Source of the DNA: Phaeobacter cretensis
GTDB taxonomy: Bacteria > Pseudomonadota > Alphaproteobacteria > Rhodobacterales > Rhodobacteraceae
DNA length: 64,000 nucleotides
Assembly: GCF_047372505.1 (NCBI RefSeq)
Contig: NZ_JBKBEU010000001.1
Location: forward strand, 3,100,001 to 3,164,000
Reading direction: 5' to 3'
The notes under the pieces are model-generated. The model worked only from the letters and a program-made list of their open reading frames with translations. It was not told the origin of the DNA and did not search any database. The first letter of the stretch is position 1. Each line of letters opens with the position of its first letter. The position numbers were made by a program, and so were the translations under genes. Shown piece by piece: positions 10,961 through 19,384 of this stretch.

Positions 10961-11044
10961 TGGTGGGCGACCCTGGAATCGAACCAGGCGTGCGTCTCCG
11001 CGAGGGAGTTACAGTCCCCTGCCACACCTTGCGGCCTGTCGCCC
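10961..11044 (-). tRNA. tRNA-Tyr (GTA)
   Basis: On the minus strand: acceptor GGGCGAC pairing with GTCGCCC, discriminator A and encoded CCA, anticodon loop CTGTAAC with anticodon GTA, an extended variable arm (class II, as expected for bacterial tRNA-Tyr) and T arm CCTGGTTCGATTCCAGG. 84 nt including CCA. It lies head-to-head with the following methyltransferase gene. Confidence 0.97.
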
Positions 11045-11164
11045 ACTATCAGTTGCATGTTGCACCTGATGTGGAGGCGTGATTACAAGCAGGCCAAAGG
11101 GGCGTCAACAAGAAAATCACCAGATTTTCGCGCGGGTCCTGATTTCTTTCTGCTGGAGAGTGAA

Positions 11165-11941
11165 ATGACCAAGAAACCCAAATGGGTCGTCGAAAAAGAA
11201 CAAGCAAAACGGGCGGCTTCAGCTGAAACGGTATGGCTGTTTGGCTTGCATGCTGTGCGCGACGCGCTGCTTAATCCCAATCGCGAAAAACTGCGTCTAA
11301 TGGTCACCCAAAATGCCGAGACCAAACTGGCTGATGCTATCGCGCAAGCGGGAATCGAGGCGGAGGTGATTGATCCGCGTAAATTCAACCCGCCCATCGA
11401 CAAGCAGTCGGTCCATCAGGGCGCTGCGATGGAGGTCAAGCCGCTCAACTGGGGTGGACTGGCTGAGAATTGCATCGGTGCTGAGCGCCCACGTGTCTTG
11501 CTGCTCGACCGGGTGACGGATCCGCATAATGTCGGGGCTATCTTACGCTCGGCCGAGGTTCTGGGTGCAAGTGCTGTGATCGGTACGCGGCATAATTCCG
11601 CGCCAGAAACCGGTGCTTTGGCAAAAACCGCAAGTGGTGCGCTGGAACGCCAGCCCTATCTGCGGATGCGCAACCTCTCTGACACCATTGTTGAATTGCA
11701 GCGGATGGGCTTCCTTGTTCTAGGGCTGGACGGCGAGGCGGAAGAGACGATTGAAACCGTGCTAGACGGTCGCAAGGGCGATCCCGTTGCCCTGGTACTA
11801 GGGGCAGAGGGGCCGGGCCTGCGGCAGAAAACCAAGGAAACCGTTGATCACCTTGTAAAGATTGATGCGGCCGGTGGATTTGGCTCACTCAATGTGTCCA
11901 ATGCGGCGGCAATTGCACTCTATGCCTCCATCGCTCGCTAA
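11165..11941 (+). CDS. rlmB: TrmH/SpoU-family RNA 2'-O-methyltransferase, probably RlmB (23S rRNA G2251)
   Basis: 258 residues from ATG 11165, chosen because it follows a GGAGAG ribosome-binding site; the open frame extends upstream through the tRNA without a credible start. An N-terminal substrate-binding domain (FGLHAVRDALLNPNR) is followed by the knotted SPOUT domain with all three motifs: DPHNVGAILRSAEVLGA, ALVLGAEGPGL and SLNVSNAAAIALY. Domain order matches RlmB; other SpoU members (for example TrmH proper) lack the N-terminal domain, so RlmB is favoured but not proven. Confidence 0.85.
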   Translation: MTKKPKWVVEKEQAKRAASAETVWLFGLHAVRDALLNPNREKLRLMVTQNAETKLADAIAQAGIEAEVIDPRKFNPPIDKQSVHQGAAMEVKPLNWGGLAENCIGAERPRVLLLDRVTDPHNVGAILRSAEVLGASAVIGTRHNSAPETGALAKTASGALERQPYLRMRNLSDTIVELQRMGFLVLGLDGEAEETIETVLDGRKGDPVALVLGAEGPGLRQKTKETVDHLVKIDAAGGFGSLNVSNAAAIALYASIAR

Positions 11942-12130
11942 ACAGCGCGGTCTGTTCTAGAATAGCCGTTGGCAAGAATGATTGTGGATATGCCTATGCC
12001 TCGCTTTGGTCTCAAGATCGGGATGTCGTGGGTCACAGGCATATCACAAATGCGTATCCGCTCTTTGCAGTAGTGCGCGTGCGGGGCAAACTGGGGCAAC
12101 GCTCATTTGCTCCTAGAGGATCCTTTGTCT

Positions 12131-12685
12131 GTGAACTGCCACGTTGCTATGACCCGCAAAGCACCTGATACCAGTCTTTGGTCCCGCGCCGTGGTTGGTA
12201 TGGGGGTAGTATGTGCGGCTGCAAGGGCCGTGGTTGCAGCGTTTGGAGCGAGTGGTGCGATCGCGCTCTACGCCGGTACCTTCGTCCCGCAAGCGCTACT
12301 GGCTGATCCGGCTCTTGTGTCGGTGTCTCGTGGTATGGCAGTTGGCGGTCATGATGTTGTGGCGTTTTTTGATACCGGCGCTGCGGTGCTGGGCCGAGAG
12401 AACAATGCAATTCAGTGGCGTGGTGCAATTTGGCGCTTTGCGTCAGCGCAAAATCAGGAACAGTTTGAAGCCAACCCCCGGGCCTATGCTCCCCGGTTCG
12501 GTGGCTATTGTGCCTATGCGTTGTCGCAAGGGTATCTGGCTCCCGGAAATCCGACGCTTTGGGTGATATCGGACGGGCGGCTTTATCTCTTGAACAATCC
12601 CGGAGCCCTGGCCGCTTGGGAAGCTGAGCAGCAGGCCTTGATTTCCGTGGCGGAAGGGCACTGGCCGACAGTGTTGCGGAAATGA
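12131..12685 (+). CDS. YHS-domain membrane-anchored protein
   Basis: About 184 residues from GTG 12131 (AGAGGA ribosome-binding site about ten bases upstream); ATG 12149 is an alternative. A hydrophobic segment (AVVAAFGASGAIALYAGTF) probably anchors it or serves as a signal. The C-terminal half is a YHS domain: GGHDVVAFFDTGAAVLG, WRGAIWRFASAQNQEQFEANP, YAPRFGGYCAYALSQG. YHS domains of this type often sit in exported or metal-related proteins. No partner gene is adjacent; function unknown. Confidence 0.75.
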   Translation: MNCHVAMTRKAPDTSLWSRAVVGMGVVCAAARAVVAAFGASGAIALYAGTFVPQALLADPALVSVSRGMAVGGHDVVAFFDTGAAVLGRENNAIQWRGAIWRFASAQNQEQFEANPRAYAPRFGGYCAYALSQGYLAPGNPTLWVISDGRLYLLNNPGALAAWEAEQQALISVAEGHWPTVLRK

Positions 12686-12689
12686 TTTG

Positions 12690-12932
12690 GAAAGCCGAGG
12701 TCCTAGTTGGTCGAGACTGCAAAGGTAAATGGCTCGCGCCCGCCTGTGTCTACGTAACTGGCCGCATGTAGTTGGCCGCGCACGAAAATGTCACGAATTT
12801 GAGAGGTTCCCTTTCAAAACGCGGAGATGGCCCCATATTATTAACAGACTGCGAACTGGAACCCTCGCAGATCTTTTTCACTGTCCCTCGTTCCATACCT
12901 TGCGCCCAGGTTCTGTCCTGGGCGCTTTTTTA
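12690..12932 (+). ncRNA. Candidate small RNA or long 3' region ending in a strong terminator
   Basis: This gene-free stretch ends in a textbook intrinsic terminator: GCGCCCAGG (12902-12910), loop TTCTGT, CCTGGGCGC (12917-12925), then a run of T. A second hairpin (CTGCGA ... TCGCAG followed by ATCTTTTT, about 12849-12880) precedes it. The terminator is over 200 bases after the YHS gene, so an independent small transcript is possible; a long 3' UTR is the simpler alternative. I could not match it to 6S RNA, SRP RNA or tmRNA. Confidence 0.35.
12902..12932 (+). terminator. Intrinsic terminator
   Basis: Perfect nine-base-pair stem GCGCCCAGG/CCTGGGCGC with a six-base loop, followed by a T run. It ends whatever transcript covers 12690-12900. 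Confidence 0.9.
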
Positions 12933-13100
12933 TGTTGCCTCTCGAAACCTGCCAGGTTGGATAGGGCTATATGGTTTGTACAGAGCCATACCGTGCAATT
13001 TACCTTGCGCCTTGCAGATCAGCCGATACGCTCAAGCCGACCCGCTGGTTGCGTTGTGATCAGGGCAGGGCGATGAAACGCAGACGCAAGCGGAGGATTG

Positions 13101-13571
13101 ATGCCCGACTATTCCGACCAGCATCTGAAAGATGTGCTGACACGCAACAAGACCATCGCGGTGGTTGGTGTTTCAATCAACTCGGTGCGTCCCAGCTATT
13201 ATGTCGCCCGCTATCTGGGGCTTAAGGGCTATCGCGTGCTGCCGGTCAACCCAGGTCACGCCGGAAAGACGCTGTTTGGCCAGACAATCCACGCCAGCCT
13301 CAGCGATATTCAGGAACCTGTTCATATGGTGGATATTTTCCGCCGCTCCGAGGCTGTTCCGGCAATAGTAGAGGAAGCCCTGAGGGTGTGTGACGGGCTG
13401 CAAACGATTTGGATGCAGATCGGCGTGGAACATGTGGAGGCTGCCGCACGTGCGGAAAATGCGGGCATTACCGTGATCCAGAACCGCTGTCCCAAGATTG
13501 AATACCAGCGCCTCTTTGGTGAGCTTCGGATGGGCGGTTTTGCAACCGGTATCATATCTTCGAAGCTGTAA
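13101..13571 (+). CDS. CoA-binding domain protein (YccU-like)
   Basis: 156 residues from ATG 13101, four bases after a GGAGG ribosome-binding site (a TTG one codon earlier is too close to it). A Rossmann-type CoA_binding domain covers nearly the whole protein: KTIAVVGVSINSVRPSYYV, KGYRVLPVNPGHAGKTLFG, HMVDIFRRSEAVPAIVEEAL, TIWMQIGVEH and NRCPKIEY. The family is predicted to bind CoA or a nucleotide; its cellular role is unknown. Monocistronic, with its own terminator. Confidence 0.85.
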   Translation: MPDYSDQHLKDVLTRNKTIAVVGVSINSVRPSYYVARYLGLKGYRVLPVNPGHAGKTLFGQTIHASLSDIQEPVHMVDIFRRSEAVPAIVEEALRVCDGLQTIWMQIGVEHVEAAARAENAGITVIQNRCPKIEYQRLFGELRMGGFATGIISSKL

Positions 13572-13619
13572 ACGGATACGTCTGTTTGGCTGCAAAGAGC
13601 ATGCGCTCCCTCCCAGATC

Positions 13620-13644
13620 GGCCATCCTGAAGAATGGCCTCTTT
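13620..13644 (+). terminator. Terminator after the CoA-binding gene
   Basis: GGCCAT, eight-base loop, ATGGCC, then TCTTT. Located about 50 bases after the stop codon. Confidence 0.65.
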
Positions 13645-13684
13645 GGTTGGGCCAAGCGCCGCTATGCAGCGCTTGCGCGGCGGT

Positions 13685-14002
13685 TTAGCCCTTAGGCCTG
13701 CTGGCCTTCTCATCAAGGCCACTCAGACCCTGACGTTTTGCCAGAACTGACAACACATCATCCAAGGCGACATCGCGTGCGGCCAGCATAACCAGAAAAT
13801 GATAGAGGACGTCGGCAGCTTCCGATGCAAGACCGGCCTTGTCATCTTTCACGGCTTCAATAATGGCCTCGATGGCTTCTTCACCAAATTTCTCAGCGCA
13901 TTTCTCTGGCCCTTTGGAGAGCAGCTTAGCTGTCCAGCTGGTCTCCGGATCACTGCCTTTGCGGGACTGAATGGTGGTTTCGAGATCGTGCAGTATTGTC
14001 AT
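13685..14002 (-). CDS. hisE: Phosphoribosyl-ATP pyrophosphatase HisE
   Basis: 105 residues, usual length for stand-alone HisE. MazG-like fold with KGPEKCAEKFGEEAIEAIIEAV and EAADVLYHFLVML, the conserved E/E-x-x-D metal-binding helices. It hydrolyses PR-ATP to PR-AMP in step two of histidine synthesis. The start overlaps the hisF stop by four bases, so the two are co-translated. Confidence 0.95.
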   Translation of the reverse strand: MTILHDLETTIQSRKGSDPETSWTAKLLSKGPEKCAEKFGEEAIEAIIEAVKDDKAGLASEAADVLYHFLVMLAARDVALDDVLSVLAKRQGLSGLDEKASRPKG

Positions 14003-14760
14003 GTCAGCCTCATTGGGATGCCTGCAGCCGCCATATGCTGTTTTGCTTCCTGCACGCTGTATTCACCAAAGTGGAAGATCGACGCCGCCAGAACCGCGCT
14101 GGCTCCACCTTCGGTGACGCCTTCGACCAGATGATCAAGCGTGCCAACGCCGCCGGAGGCAATGACCGGTACCTCAACTGCGTCGGAAATTGCGCGCGTA
14201 AGTGGCAGGTTAAATCCTGATTTGGTCCCGTCACGATCCATTGAGGTCAGCAGGATCTCACCTGCGCCTTTGGCGACTACCAGTCGGGCAAATTCTACCG
14301 CATCAATGCCGGTTTCGCGCCGCCCACCATGGGTGAAAATCTCCCATTTGCCCGTTGCAACAGTCTTGGCGTCAATTGCACAGACTATACACTGGCTTCC
14401 AAACTGATCAGCGGCCTCGCGGATAACATCCGGGTTAGCCACAGCGGCGGAGTTGAACGACACTTTGTCAGCGCCAGACAGCAGAAGCGCGCGCACATCG
14501 TCCTTGGTACGAACGCCTCCCCCCACGGTGAGCGGCACGAAACACTGCTCGGCGGTGCGGCGCACCATGTCAAACATAGTGCCACGGTTCTCGTGGGTCG
14601 CATGAATGTCGAGAAAGCAGATCTCATCAGCGCCAGCGGCATCATAGGCTTTGGCGGCCTCAACCGGATCACCGGCATCGCGCAGACCAACAAAATTGAC
14701 ACCTTTGACGACGCGACCATCAGCCACGTCGAGACAGGGGATAATGCGGGTTTTCAGCAT
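13999..14760 (-). CDS. hisF: Imidazole glycerol phosphate synthase subunit HisF
   Basis: 253 residues, a complete (beta/alpha)8 barrel. Catalytic aspartates expected in IIPCLDVADGRVVKG (D11) and VCAIDAKTV (about D130); phosphate-binding loops VTVGGGVR-like LTVGGGVRTKDD and VIASGGVGTLDH are present. It forms a complex with HisH (encoded at 19385-20023) that supplies ammonia. Operon with hisE; separated from hisA by DUF2867 and DUF302 genes. Confidence 0.97.
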   Translation of the reverse strand: MLKTRIIPCLDVADGRVVKGVNFVGLRDAGDPVEAAKAYDAAGADEICFLDIHATHENRGTMFDMVRRTAEQCFVPLTVGGGVRTKDDVRALLLSGADKVSFNSAAVANPDVIREAADQFGSQCIVCAIDAKTVATGKWEIFTHGGRRETGIDAVEFARLVVAKGAGEILLTSMDRDGTKSGFNLPLTRAISDAVEVPVIASGGVGTLDHLVEGVTEGGASAVLAASIFHFGEYSVQEAKQHMAAAGIPMRLT

Positions 14761-14795
14761 GAACGGATCCCTTTGCCGCTGGGGTTGTCCCGTCT

Positions 14796-15278
14796 TTACT
14801 GTGCGGAAGGGTTGGATGCAATCGTGGGGCGGTGCCGCGCGATGCGGCGCATGCTATCGCGCATGATCAGGATGTGAAAGGGCATGACCAACACCAGATA
14901 AATCCGCCCGATCAGATTGTGGCGGTGCACCCAGGTTGCCATATGAATGCGCCCCTCGTGCCGCAGAACAGTGATGCGGAAATCCAGATGATTGTCATCC
15001 GCGCCGAGGATCAGCTCTCTGGTATCTTCAAACGTGACAGGGAAGATTGCGCCTTTGCCACTATCGCTAATCTCTGTCTTCAGGCCAAACGGGCGCACAA
15101 TCATATTTCGCAAACGAAGTAGCGCCGCTGCCCACCCCGGAAGGCTTAGCCCGATGTCGGCAGCGTCACGCGGGGACAGGGGGCTTTCAACTGCGTATCC
15201 ATCTACGAAGTCGCCCGGCGATACCATCTGCCACAATCGGGCGCTATCGGGCAGGCGGATCTTGCTGACACGGGGCAT
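14796..15278 (-). CDS. DUF2867 family protein
   Basis: 160 residues. WQMVSPGDFVDGYAVESPL, PGWAAALLRLRN, FGLKTEI and HMATWVHRHNLIGRIYLVLVMPFHILIMRDSMRR are hallmarks of the DUF2867 group, which ends in a hydrophobic helix that may associate with the membrane. It lies 35 bases upstream of hisF on the same strand, so read-through into hisFE is possible. A perfect 17-base palindrome lies 46 bases before its start. Function unknown. Confidence 0.75.
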   Translation of the reverse strand: MPRVSKIRLPDSARLWQMVSPGDFVDGYAVESPLSPRDAADIGLSLPGWAAALLRLRNMIVRPFGLKTEISDSGKGAIFPVTFEDTRELILGADDNHLDFRITVLRHEGRIHMATWVHRHNLIGRIYLVLVMPFHILIMRDSMRRIARHRPTIASNPSAQ

Positions 15279-15323
15279 GGGGTGGCTTCCTTGATGATGT
15301 CGCAGCCTGAAGGCTCAACTGCG

Positions 15324-15340
15324 TTATTGCGACGCAATAA
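15324..15340. promoter_or_regulatory. Perfect palindrome, candidate operator
   Basis: TTATTGCG-A-CGCAATAA is a perfect 17-base inverted repeat upstream of the DUF2867 gene (minus strand). Size and position fit a dimeric repressor site, but I do not recognise the cognate regulator. Confidence 0.45.
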
Positions 15341-15545
15341 ACGTCAAAAAACGACAGAATGTAACCGGGCGCGGTGCCGCAGGTATTAATACGCCTGTTC
15401 TGTGTTGTGTTTGCCCGAATGACCTAACGCTTCCGAAAGTTATCAGAACTGCGGCGCAGCCTTGCCGATGCCAAAGATGTGAATTGCCTGCGCGGCTTGG
15501 GTGGCTTGTTCTCGGATGGATCATTCATAGTTCGGAGCTGTCATT

Positions 15546-15992
15546 ATGTTGAAATCCCTTGCCCTCGCTGGAGCCATTGCTGCCATGTCTGTCCTGCCTG
15601 CCGCCGCCGAGCTGATGAAAATACCTAGCCAGAAACCCGTGGCCGAGACCATGGATGCGCTGCAGGCCGCTGTTGAGCGTGCGGGTGCGACCGTTTTTGC
15701 TCGTATCGATCATGCGGCCGGTGCACAGAAGGTAGATCTAGAGCTCGGGGATGCGGAGCTGTTGATTTTTGGGAACCCCAAGTTGGGCACGCCGGCAATG
15801 CAAGCCGATCCGCGGGCGGGGCTTTATCTACCTCTCAAGGTTCTGGCCTATGAGGATGCTGATGGGCAGGTCTGGCTGACCTATGAAGATCCCGCAGAGA
15901 TGCTTGGTGGGTTGGATATTCCGGCAGACGCCGCTGTTATTGCCAAGATGCAAGGCGCGATTGGCAAACTGACTGGCGCGGCAACACAGTAG
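15546..15992 (+). CDS. Exported DUF302 protein
   Basis: 148 residues with a signal peptide (MLKSLALAGAIAAMSVLPAAAE, cleavage probably after AAA), then a DUF302 domain: VERAGATVFARIDHAAGA, LLIFGNPKLGTPAMQADPRAGLYLPLKVLAYEDADG and WLTYEDPAEM. The family is small, often periplasmic and of unknown function. A GGAG ribosome-binding site lies eight bases before the ATG. Single gene, convergent with hisA. Confidence 0.85.
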   Translation: MLKSLALAGAIAAMSVLPAAAELMKIPSQKPVAETMDALQAAVERAGATVFARIDHAAGAQKVDLELGDAELLIFGNPKLGTPAMQADPRAGLYLPLKVLAYEDADGQVWLTYEDPAEMLGGLDIPADAAVIAKMQGAIGKLTGAATQ

Positions 15993-16028
15993 TCACAGGG
16001 CCTGCAAAAAAGGCGAATATATCATGCC

Positions 16029-16096
16029 GAAGGGGGGCTGCCCCCTTCTGGCTTTCGGGTGGTCTACTTCGAATACCTCCAGACTAGAGGAGGTAT
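16029..16096. terminator. Two hairpins between convergent genes
   Basis: GAAGGGGG/CCCCCTTC (16029-16048, loop GCTG) and ATACCTCC/GGAGGTAT (16073-16096, eight-base loop) fill the gap between the DUF302 gene and the convergent hisA stop. No long T run is present on either side, so bidirectional termination is likely rather than certain. Confidence 0.5.
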
Positions 16097-16101
16097 GGGT
16101 G

Positions 16102-16824
16102 TTACGCTTTTAGCGTCTTGAGAGCCTGTTGCAGGTCGATGGCCCCATCATACAGCGCGCGGCCTGAAATCGCACCGTTCAGTGCTGCACCGCAGGATTT
16201 CAGCGCCTGTAGATCCTCCAGAGAAGACACGCCGCCGGAGGCGATCACTGGGATGCTGACGGCGTTTGCCAGATCGGCCGTTGCGGTGACATTTGGACCT
16301 TTCATGGCGCCGTCGCGTAGAATGTCGGTGTAGATAATTGCTGCGACACCCGCGTCCTCAAAGGATTTTGCCAGGTCGCTGACCATAACGTCGGTTTCTT
16401 CAGCCCAGCCTTTGGTGGCGACCCGGCCATTGCGGGCATCAATCCCCACTGCGACCTTGCCGGGGAATTCACGCGCGGCTTCACGGACCAGATCAGGGTT
16501 CTCTACGGCCACAGTGCCTAGAATGACCCGCGCCAGACCTTTGTCGATCCAGTTTGCGATGGTTGTCATGTCTCGAATGCCGCCACCCAATTGTGCAGGC
16601 ACCTCGCATTGTTTCAGGATCTCTTCAACCGGGGCGGCATTGACCGGCTCGCCTGCAAAGGCACCATTCAGATCCACCAGATGCAACCACTCGCAACCGG
16701 CTTCTACAAACTCCAGTGCCTGTGCGGCTGGGTTGTCATTAAAGACGGTGGTCTTGTCCATATCGCCATGCAGCAGGCGTACGGCTTGCCCATCTTTGAG
16801 GTCGATTGCGGGGTAGAGGATCAT
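16102..16824 (-). CDS. hisA: ProFAR isomerase HisA
   Basis: 240 residues from MILYPAIDLKDGQAVRL; a longer open frame upstream would add 64 unrelated residues and is not believed. Catalytic aspartates in the first strand (PAIDLKDG, D8) and in IYTDILRDGA; phosphate loops LGGGIRDM and IASGGVSS. It isomerises ProFAR to PRFAR, the substrate of HisHF. It stands alone between the DUF2147 and DUF302 genes, while hisBH lie 2.6 kb upstream on the same strand. Confidence 0.96.
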   Translation of the reverse strand: MILYPAIDLKDGQAVRLLHGDMDKTTVFNDNPAAQALEFVEAGCEWLHLVDLNGAFAGEPVNAAPVEEILKQCEVPAQLGGGIRDMTTIANWIDKGLARVILGTVAVENPDLVREAAREFPGKVAVGIDARNGRVATKGWAEETDVMVSDLAKSFEDAGVAAIIYTDILRDGAMKGPNVTATADLANAVSIPVIASGGVSSLEDLQALKSCGAALNGAISGRALYDGAIDLQQALKTLKA

Positions 16825-17031
16825 ATCGCGTGCCCTTATCAGAACTGCCAGTGCTGTCGGAAACCGGGTCTCGGACCGCGTCACAGGTGCAAGGCGCACA
16901 GCTGCAACGCGGGGAGATCGTAGTTTGGCCCCTTTTGCACAAGCCCGCTCACGAATGCAACGCGACCCGAGGTCAACCTTGCCTGAAATACCTCTTGGCG
17001 GCCAGACTGCCTTCAAAAGGGAGGATGAAAC

Positions 17032-17418
17032 ATGAAGAAACTGGCAATTGGCATCGCATTTGCATTGGGTCTGGCAGGCGTGGCCTCAGCGGACCCTGTG
17101 CACGGCACGTGGAAGACCCAGCCCGATGACGGCTCCTATGCGCATGTTACCATGGCGCCCTGTGGCGCAGCCGTGTGTGGCAAGATCAGCCGGACGTTTA
17201 ACGCTGACGGAGAGTATAAATCCCCCAATATCGGCAAAACGCTGGTGATTGATATGGTCTCCAATGGCGATGGCTCATACGCGGGCAAGGTCTGGCGCCC
17301 GTCCAACAACAAGATTTACACCGGAAAGATGAACCTGTCCGGTAGATCGCTGGCTCTGCGCGGGTGCGTTGCAGGCGGGCTCATCTGCTCCAAGCAGACG
17401 TGGAGCCGTATCAAGTGA
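17032..17418 (+). CDS. Exported DUF2147 protein
   Basis: 128 residues with a signal peptide (MKKLAIGIAFALGLAGVASA). The mature part is a DUF2147 domain: VHGTWKTQPDDGSYAHVTMAPCG, VCGKISRTFN, GKVWRPSNNKIYTGKMNLSG and LRGCVAGGLICSKQTWSR. Four cysteines could form disulfides in the periplasm. GGAGG ribosome-binding site seven bases before ATG. Monocistronic with its own terminator; role unknown. Confidence 0.85.
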   Translation: MKKLAIGIAFALGLAGVASADPVHGTWKTQPDDGSYAHVTMAPCGAAVCGKISRTFNADGEYKSPNIGKTLVIDMVSNGDGSYAGKVWRPSNNKIYTGKMNLSGRSLALRGCVAGGLICSKQTWSRIK

Positions 17419-17479
17419 GCCTAATACTGCTAGGCGACGTTCTGTGAAACAGACAACGGTGACGCAGGTAACTATTTGG

Positions 17480-17505
17480 GGGCAGGGCTTCGGGCCTGCC
17501 CTTTA
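17480..17505 (+). terminator. Terminator after the DUF2147 gene
   Basis: GGGCAGG pairs with CCTGCCC across a short TTCG-containing loop, followed by TTTA. About 60 bases after the stop codon. Confidence 0.7.
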
Positions 17506-17529
17506 TCTCTTCGTACGGGTCAAGGTCAG

Positions 17530-17781
17530 TTAAAACAGGCCGAGCTGTACCGGGATCGGTACGAAGCCGCGCTTTATCTGGCGGTCACGGTGTTGTTCTG
17601 CAGCCGCTAGCGCAGTTTCCTGCGAACAATAATAGCTTCGCCGCAGCTGTCCCCCGGGCTCCCCCAATGGACCGTTGGTTTGCTCGACACACCACTCTCC
17701 GAACAACGTCTGGCTTAGGTTCAGCACGCAGTAACGATGCTGACCTTCGTGGTAGTCGAATTTTTCAAGACGGATCTGCAC
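17530..17781 (-). CDS. Small stand-alone WGR-like domain protein
   Basis: 83 residues, GTG start. Segments RLEKFDYHEGQHRYCVLNLSQTLFGEWCVEQTNGPLG followed by SQETALAAAEQHRDRQIKRGF follow the WGR pattern (in PARPs and in bacterial regulators), though the name-giving WGR reads TNG here. It makes up the whole protein. The gene is preceded by no clear ribosome-binding site and has no obvious partner. Possible nucleic-acid-binding role is inference from the fold only. Confidence 0.65.
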   Translation of the reverse strand: MQIRLEKFDYHEGQHRYCVLNLSQTLFGEWCVEQTNGPLGEPGGQLRRSYYCSQETALAAAEQHRDRQIKRGFVPIPVQLGLF

Positions 17782-17988
17782 CGGGCGGTGACCTGCAAGA
17801 GACGGGGTGGGGATATTTTAGTCTGCGGTGTATGCCCGCGTGCATCCCTGCTGTCCATCCATTCTCTGTCAGTTTTCATGCGACCTGTTTCTACGATCGC
17901 GACTGCTCTGGTCTTTGGTTGGTCGAAGACACATCTGGCCGCAAGCATTGCTGCGGCCAGAGTGGTATTGCTTGAGCGGGTAGGGTTA

Positions 17989-18525
17989 TCAAACGTCGCC
18001 GTTGTACTCGCCGCGTGCCGGGTAGTCATTGGCGATAGCAAAATCCAGGGCTGAGACCAGCTCCGAGAAGTGCGGGCGAACAAATGGCATGGTCTGTACG
18101 GATCCATAGTACAGGGTCTGTTCTGGCGTCACCATGAACAGGCCAGGCTCGGAAAACAGCGCTGGCTCTTCGATCCCGATGGACGTCTTTCCGCGCGACG
18201 TCGACAGATATAGCCCCCACTGACGGGCTACATTCAACGGTAGATCATAACCAAACCGAAGATTTTGGGCTTCGATCTTGTCGGCCATGGCACGTGTACG
18301 CTCCTCACCGTCGCTGCTGATAGCGATGCAGTTCACACCCCGGCTCGCAAAATCAGCAACGCGCTTTTCCAACTCTTTCAGATAATTCGCACAGATCGGG
18401 CAGTGCAGGCCGCGATAAAAGCAGATCACGGTGCCGCGCTGGCTCTCTTCGGAGGTTAGGTCGAATTGTCCGTGGTCCAATGTTGGCAGGGTTAGGTCTG
18501 GTGTCTTTTGACGGGGCATAAGCAT
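17989..18525 (-). CDS. AhpC/TSA-type peroxiredoxin-like protein
   Basis: 178 residues. Thioredoxin-fold redoxin with GTVICFYRGLHCPICANYLKEL, giving a C42-x-x-C45 pair instead of the single peroxidatic cysteine of classic AhpC; then VNCIAISSDGEERTRAMADK and PGLFMVTPEQTLYYGSVQTMPFVRP. The family is generally assigned to peroxide or thiol redox reactions. The start follows an AAGGA site. Divergent from an AraC-type regulator 103 bases away, which probably controls it. Confidence 0.85.
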   Translation of the reverse strand: MLMPRQKTPDLTLPTLDHGQFDLTSEESQRGTVICFYRGLHCPICANYLKELEKRVADFASRGVNCIAISSDGEERTRAMADKIEAQNLRFGYDLPLNVARQWGLYLSTSRGKTSIGIEEPALFSEPGLFMVTPEQTLYYGSVQTMPFVRPHFSELVSALDFAIANDYPARGEYNGDV

Positions 18526-18628
18526 GATAGGGATCCTTAAGAGCTGAGAATGTATTTTGGCTTGCCGCTTACTATCGTGCAGATTACGGTTTTATAAATC
18601 CGAAAAACCTGATGGAAACACCGAAAAC

Positions 18629-19360
18629 ATGGACCGTCTGACCACATTGATGGATCGCTTCCAGTTGGCCGTACGCGCAGCCGGACCGGGTGAGGCCAAT
18701 CTGATCGCTCTTGAGGATCCGGCAGGAGAACCGGTGCGTATTCTCTATTGCACCACTGACAACGCACCTGAGCTTCCGTCGACCACGGTTATGTGGGCCG
18801 CGCGTGTGGAATGGTCGGGGCGCAGGAACCCTTTCCTCGCCGCCCTGCCGGATGTGGTGGAGTATGACATCACTGGCAATCCAGAAGCGCATGGCCTTGT
18901 TCGTCTGATGCGGGACGAGGCCGAGGGGCAGCATTGTGGTGCGCAATCAGTAATAAACCGGCTCGGAGAGGTGCTAATGGTGCGCCTTCTGCGTAACCAG
19001 ATTCAAAACGGAGCGACGGAACCGGGACTTCTTGCGGGGCTTGCCGACTCGCGTCTCAGCCGTGCCATTGTGGCTATGCACGATCACCCCGGCAGACTTT
19101 GGACCAATGGGGATCTCGCTGAGACGGCGGGCTTGTCTCTATCCCGCTTTGCCCAACTCTTTGGGACAGAGGTCGGGGAAACCCCGATGGGCTATTTGCG
19201 CCGCTGGCGGCTTACCCTCGCACATCAGGACCTTAGGCGTGGTGACCGGGTCGAATCCGTGGCTCGCCGCTATGCCTACACCAGTCCAGAGGGTTTCACC
19301 CGCGCGTTCCGGAAAGCTTACGGCATTGCACCGGTATCTCTGCGCATGGCCGCTGCCTGA
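18629..19360 (+). CDS. AraC-family transcriptional regulator (cupin N-terminal domain)
   Basis: 243 residues from ATG 18629; an in-frame start 24 codons upstream is less likely as it would reach into the divergent promoter. The N-terminal half resembles a Cupin_6 ligand domain; the C-terminal AraC double helix-turn-helix is clear: LWTNGDLAETAGLSLSRFAQLF, GETPMGYLRRWRLTLAHQDL and ESVARRYAYTSPEGFTRAFRKAYGIAP. Divergent orientation to the redoxin gene suggests it as target. The effector is unknown. Confidence 0.88.
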   Translation: MDRLTTLMDRFQLAVRAAGPGEANLIALEDPAGEPVRILYCTTDNAPELPSTTVMWAARVEWSGRRNPFLAALPDVVEYDITGNPEAHGLVRLMRDEAEGQHCGAQSVINRLGEVLMVRLLRNQIQNGATEPGLLAGLADSRLSRAIVAMHDHPGRLWTNGDLAETAGLSLSRFAQLFGTEVGETPMGYLRRWRLTLAHQDLRRGDRVESVARRYAYTSPEGFTRAFRKAYGIAPVSLRMAAA

Positions 19361-19384
19361 ACTGCTTGTCGAAGGTACGCCGTC

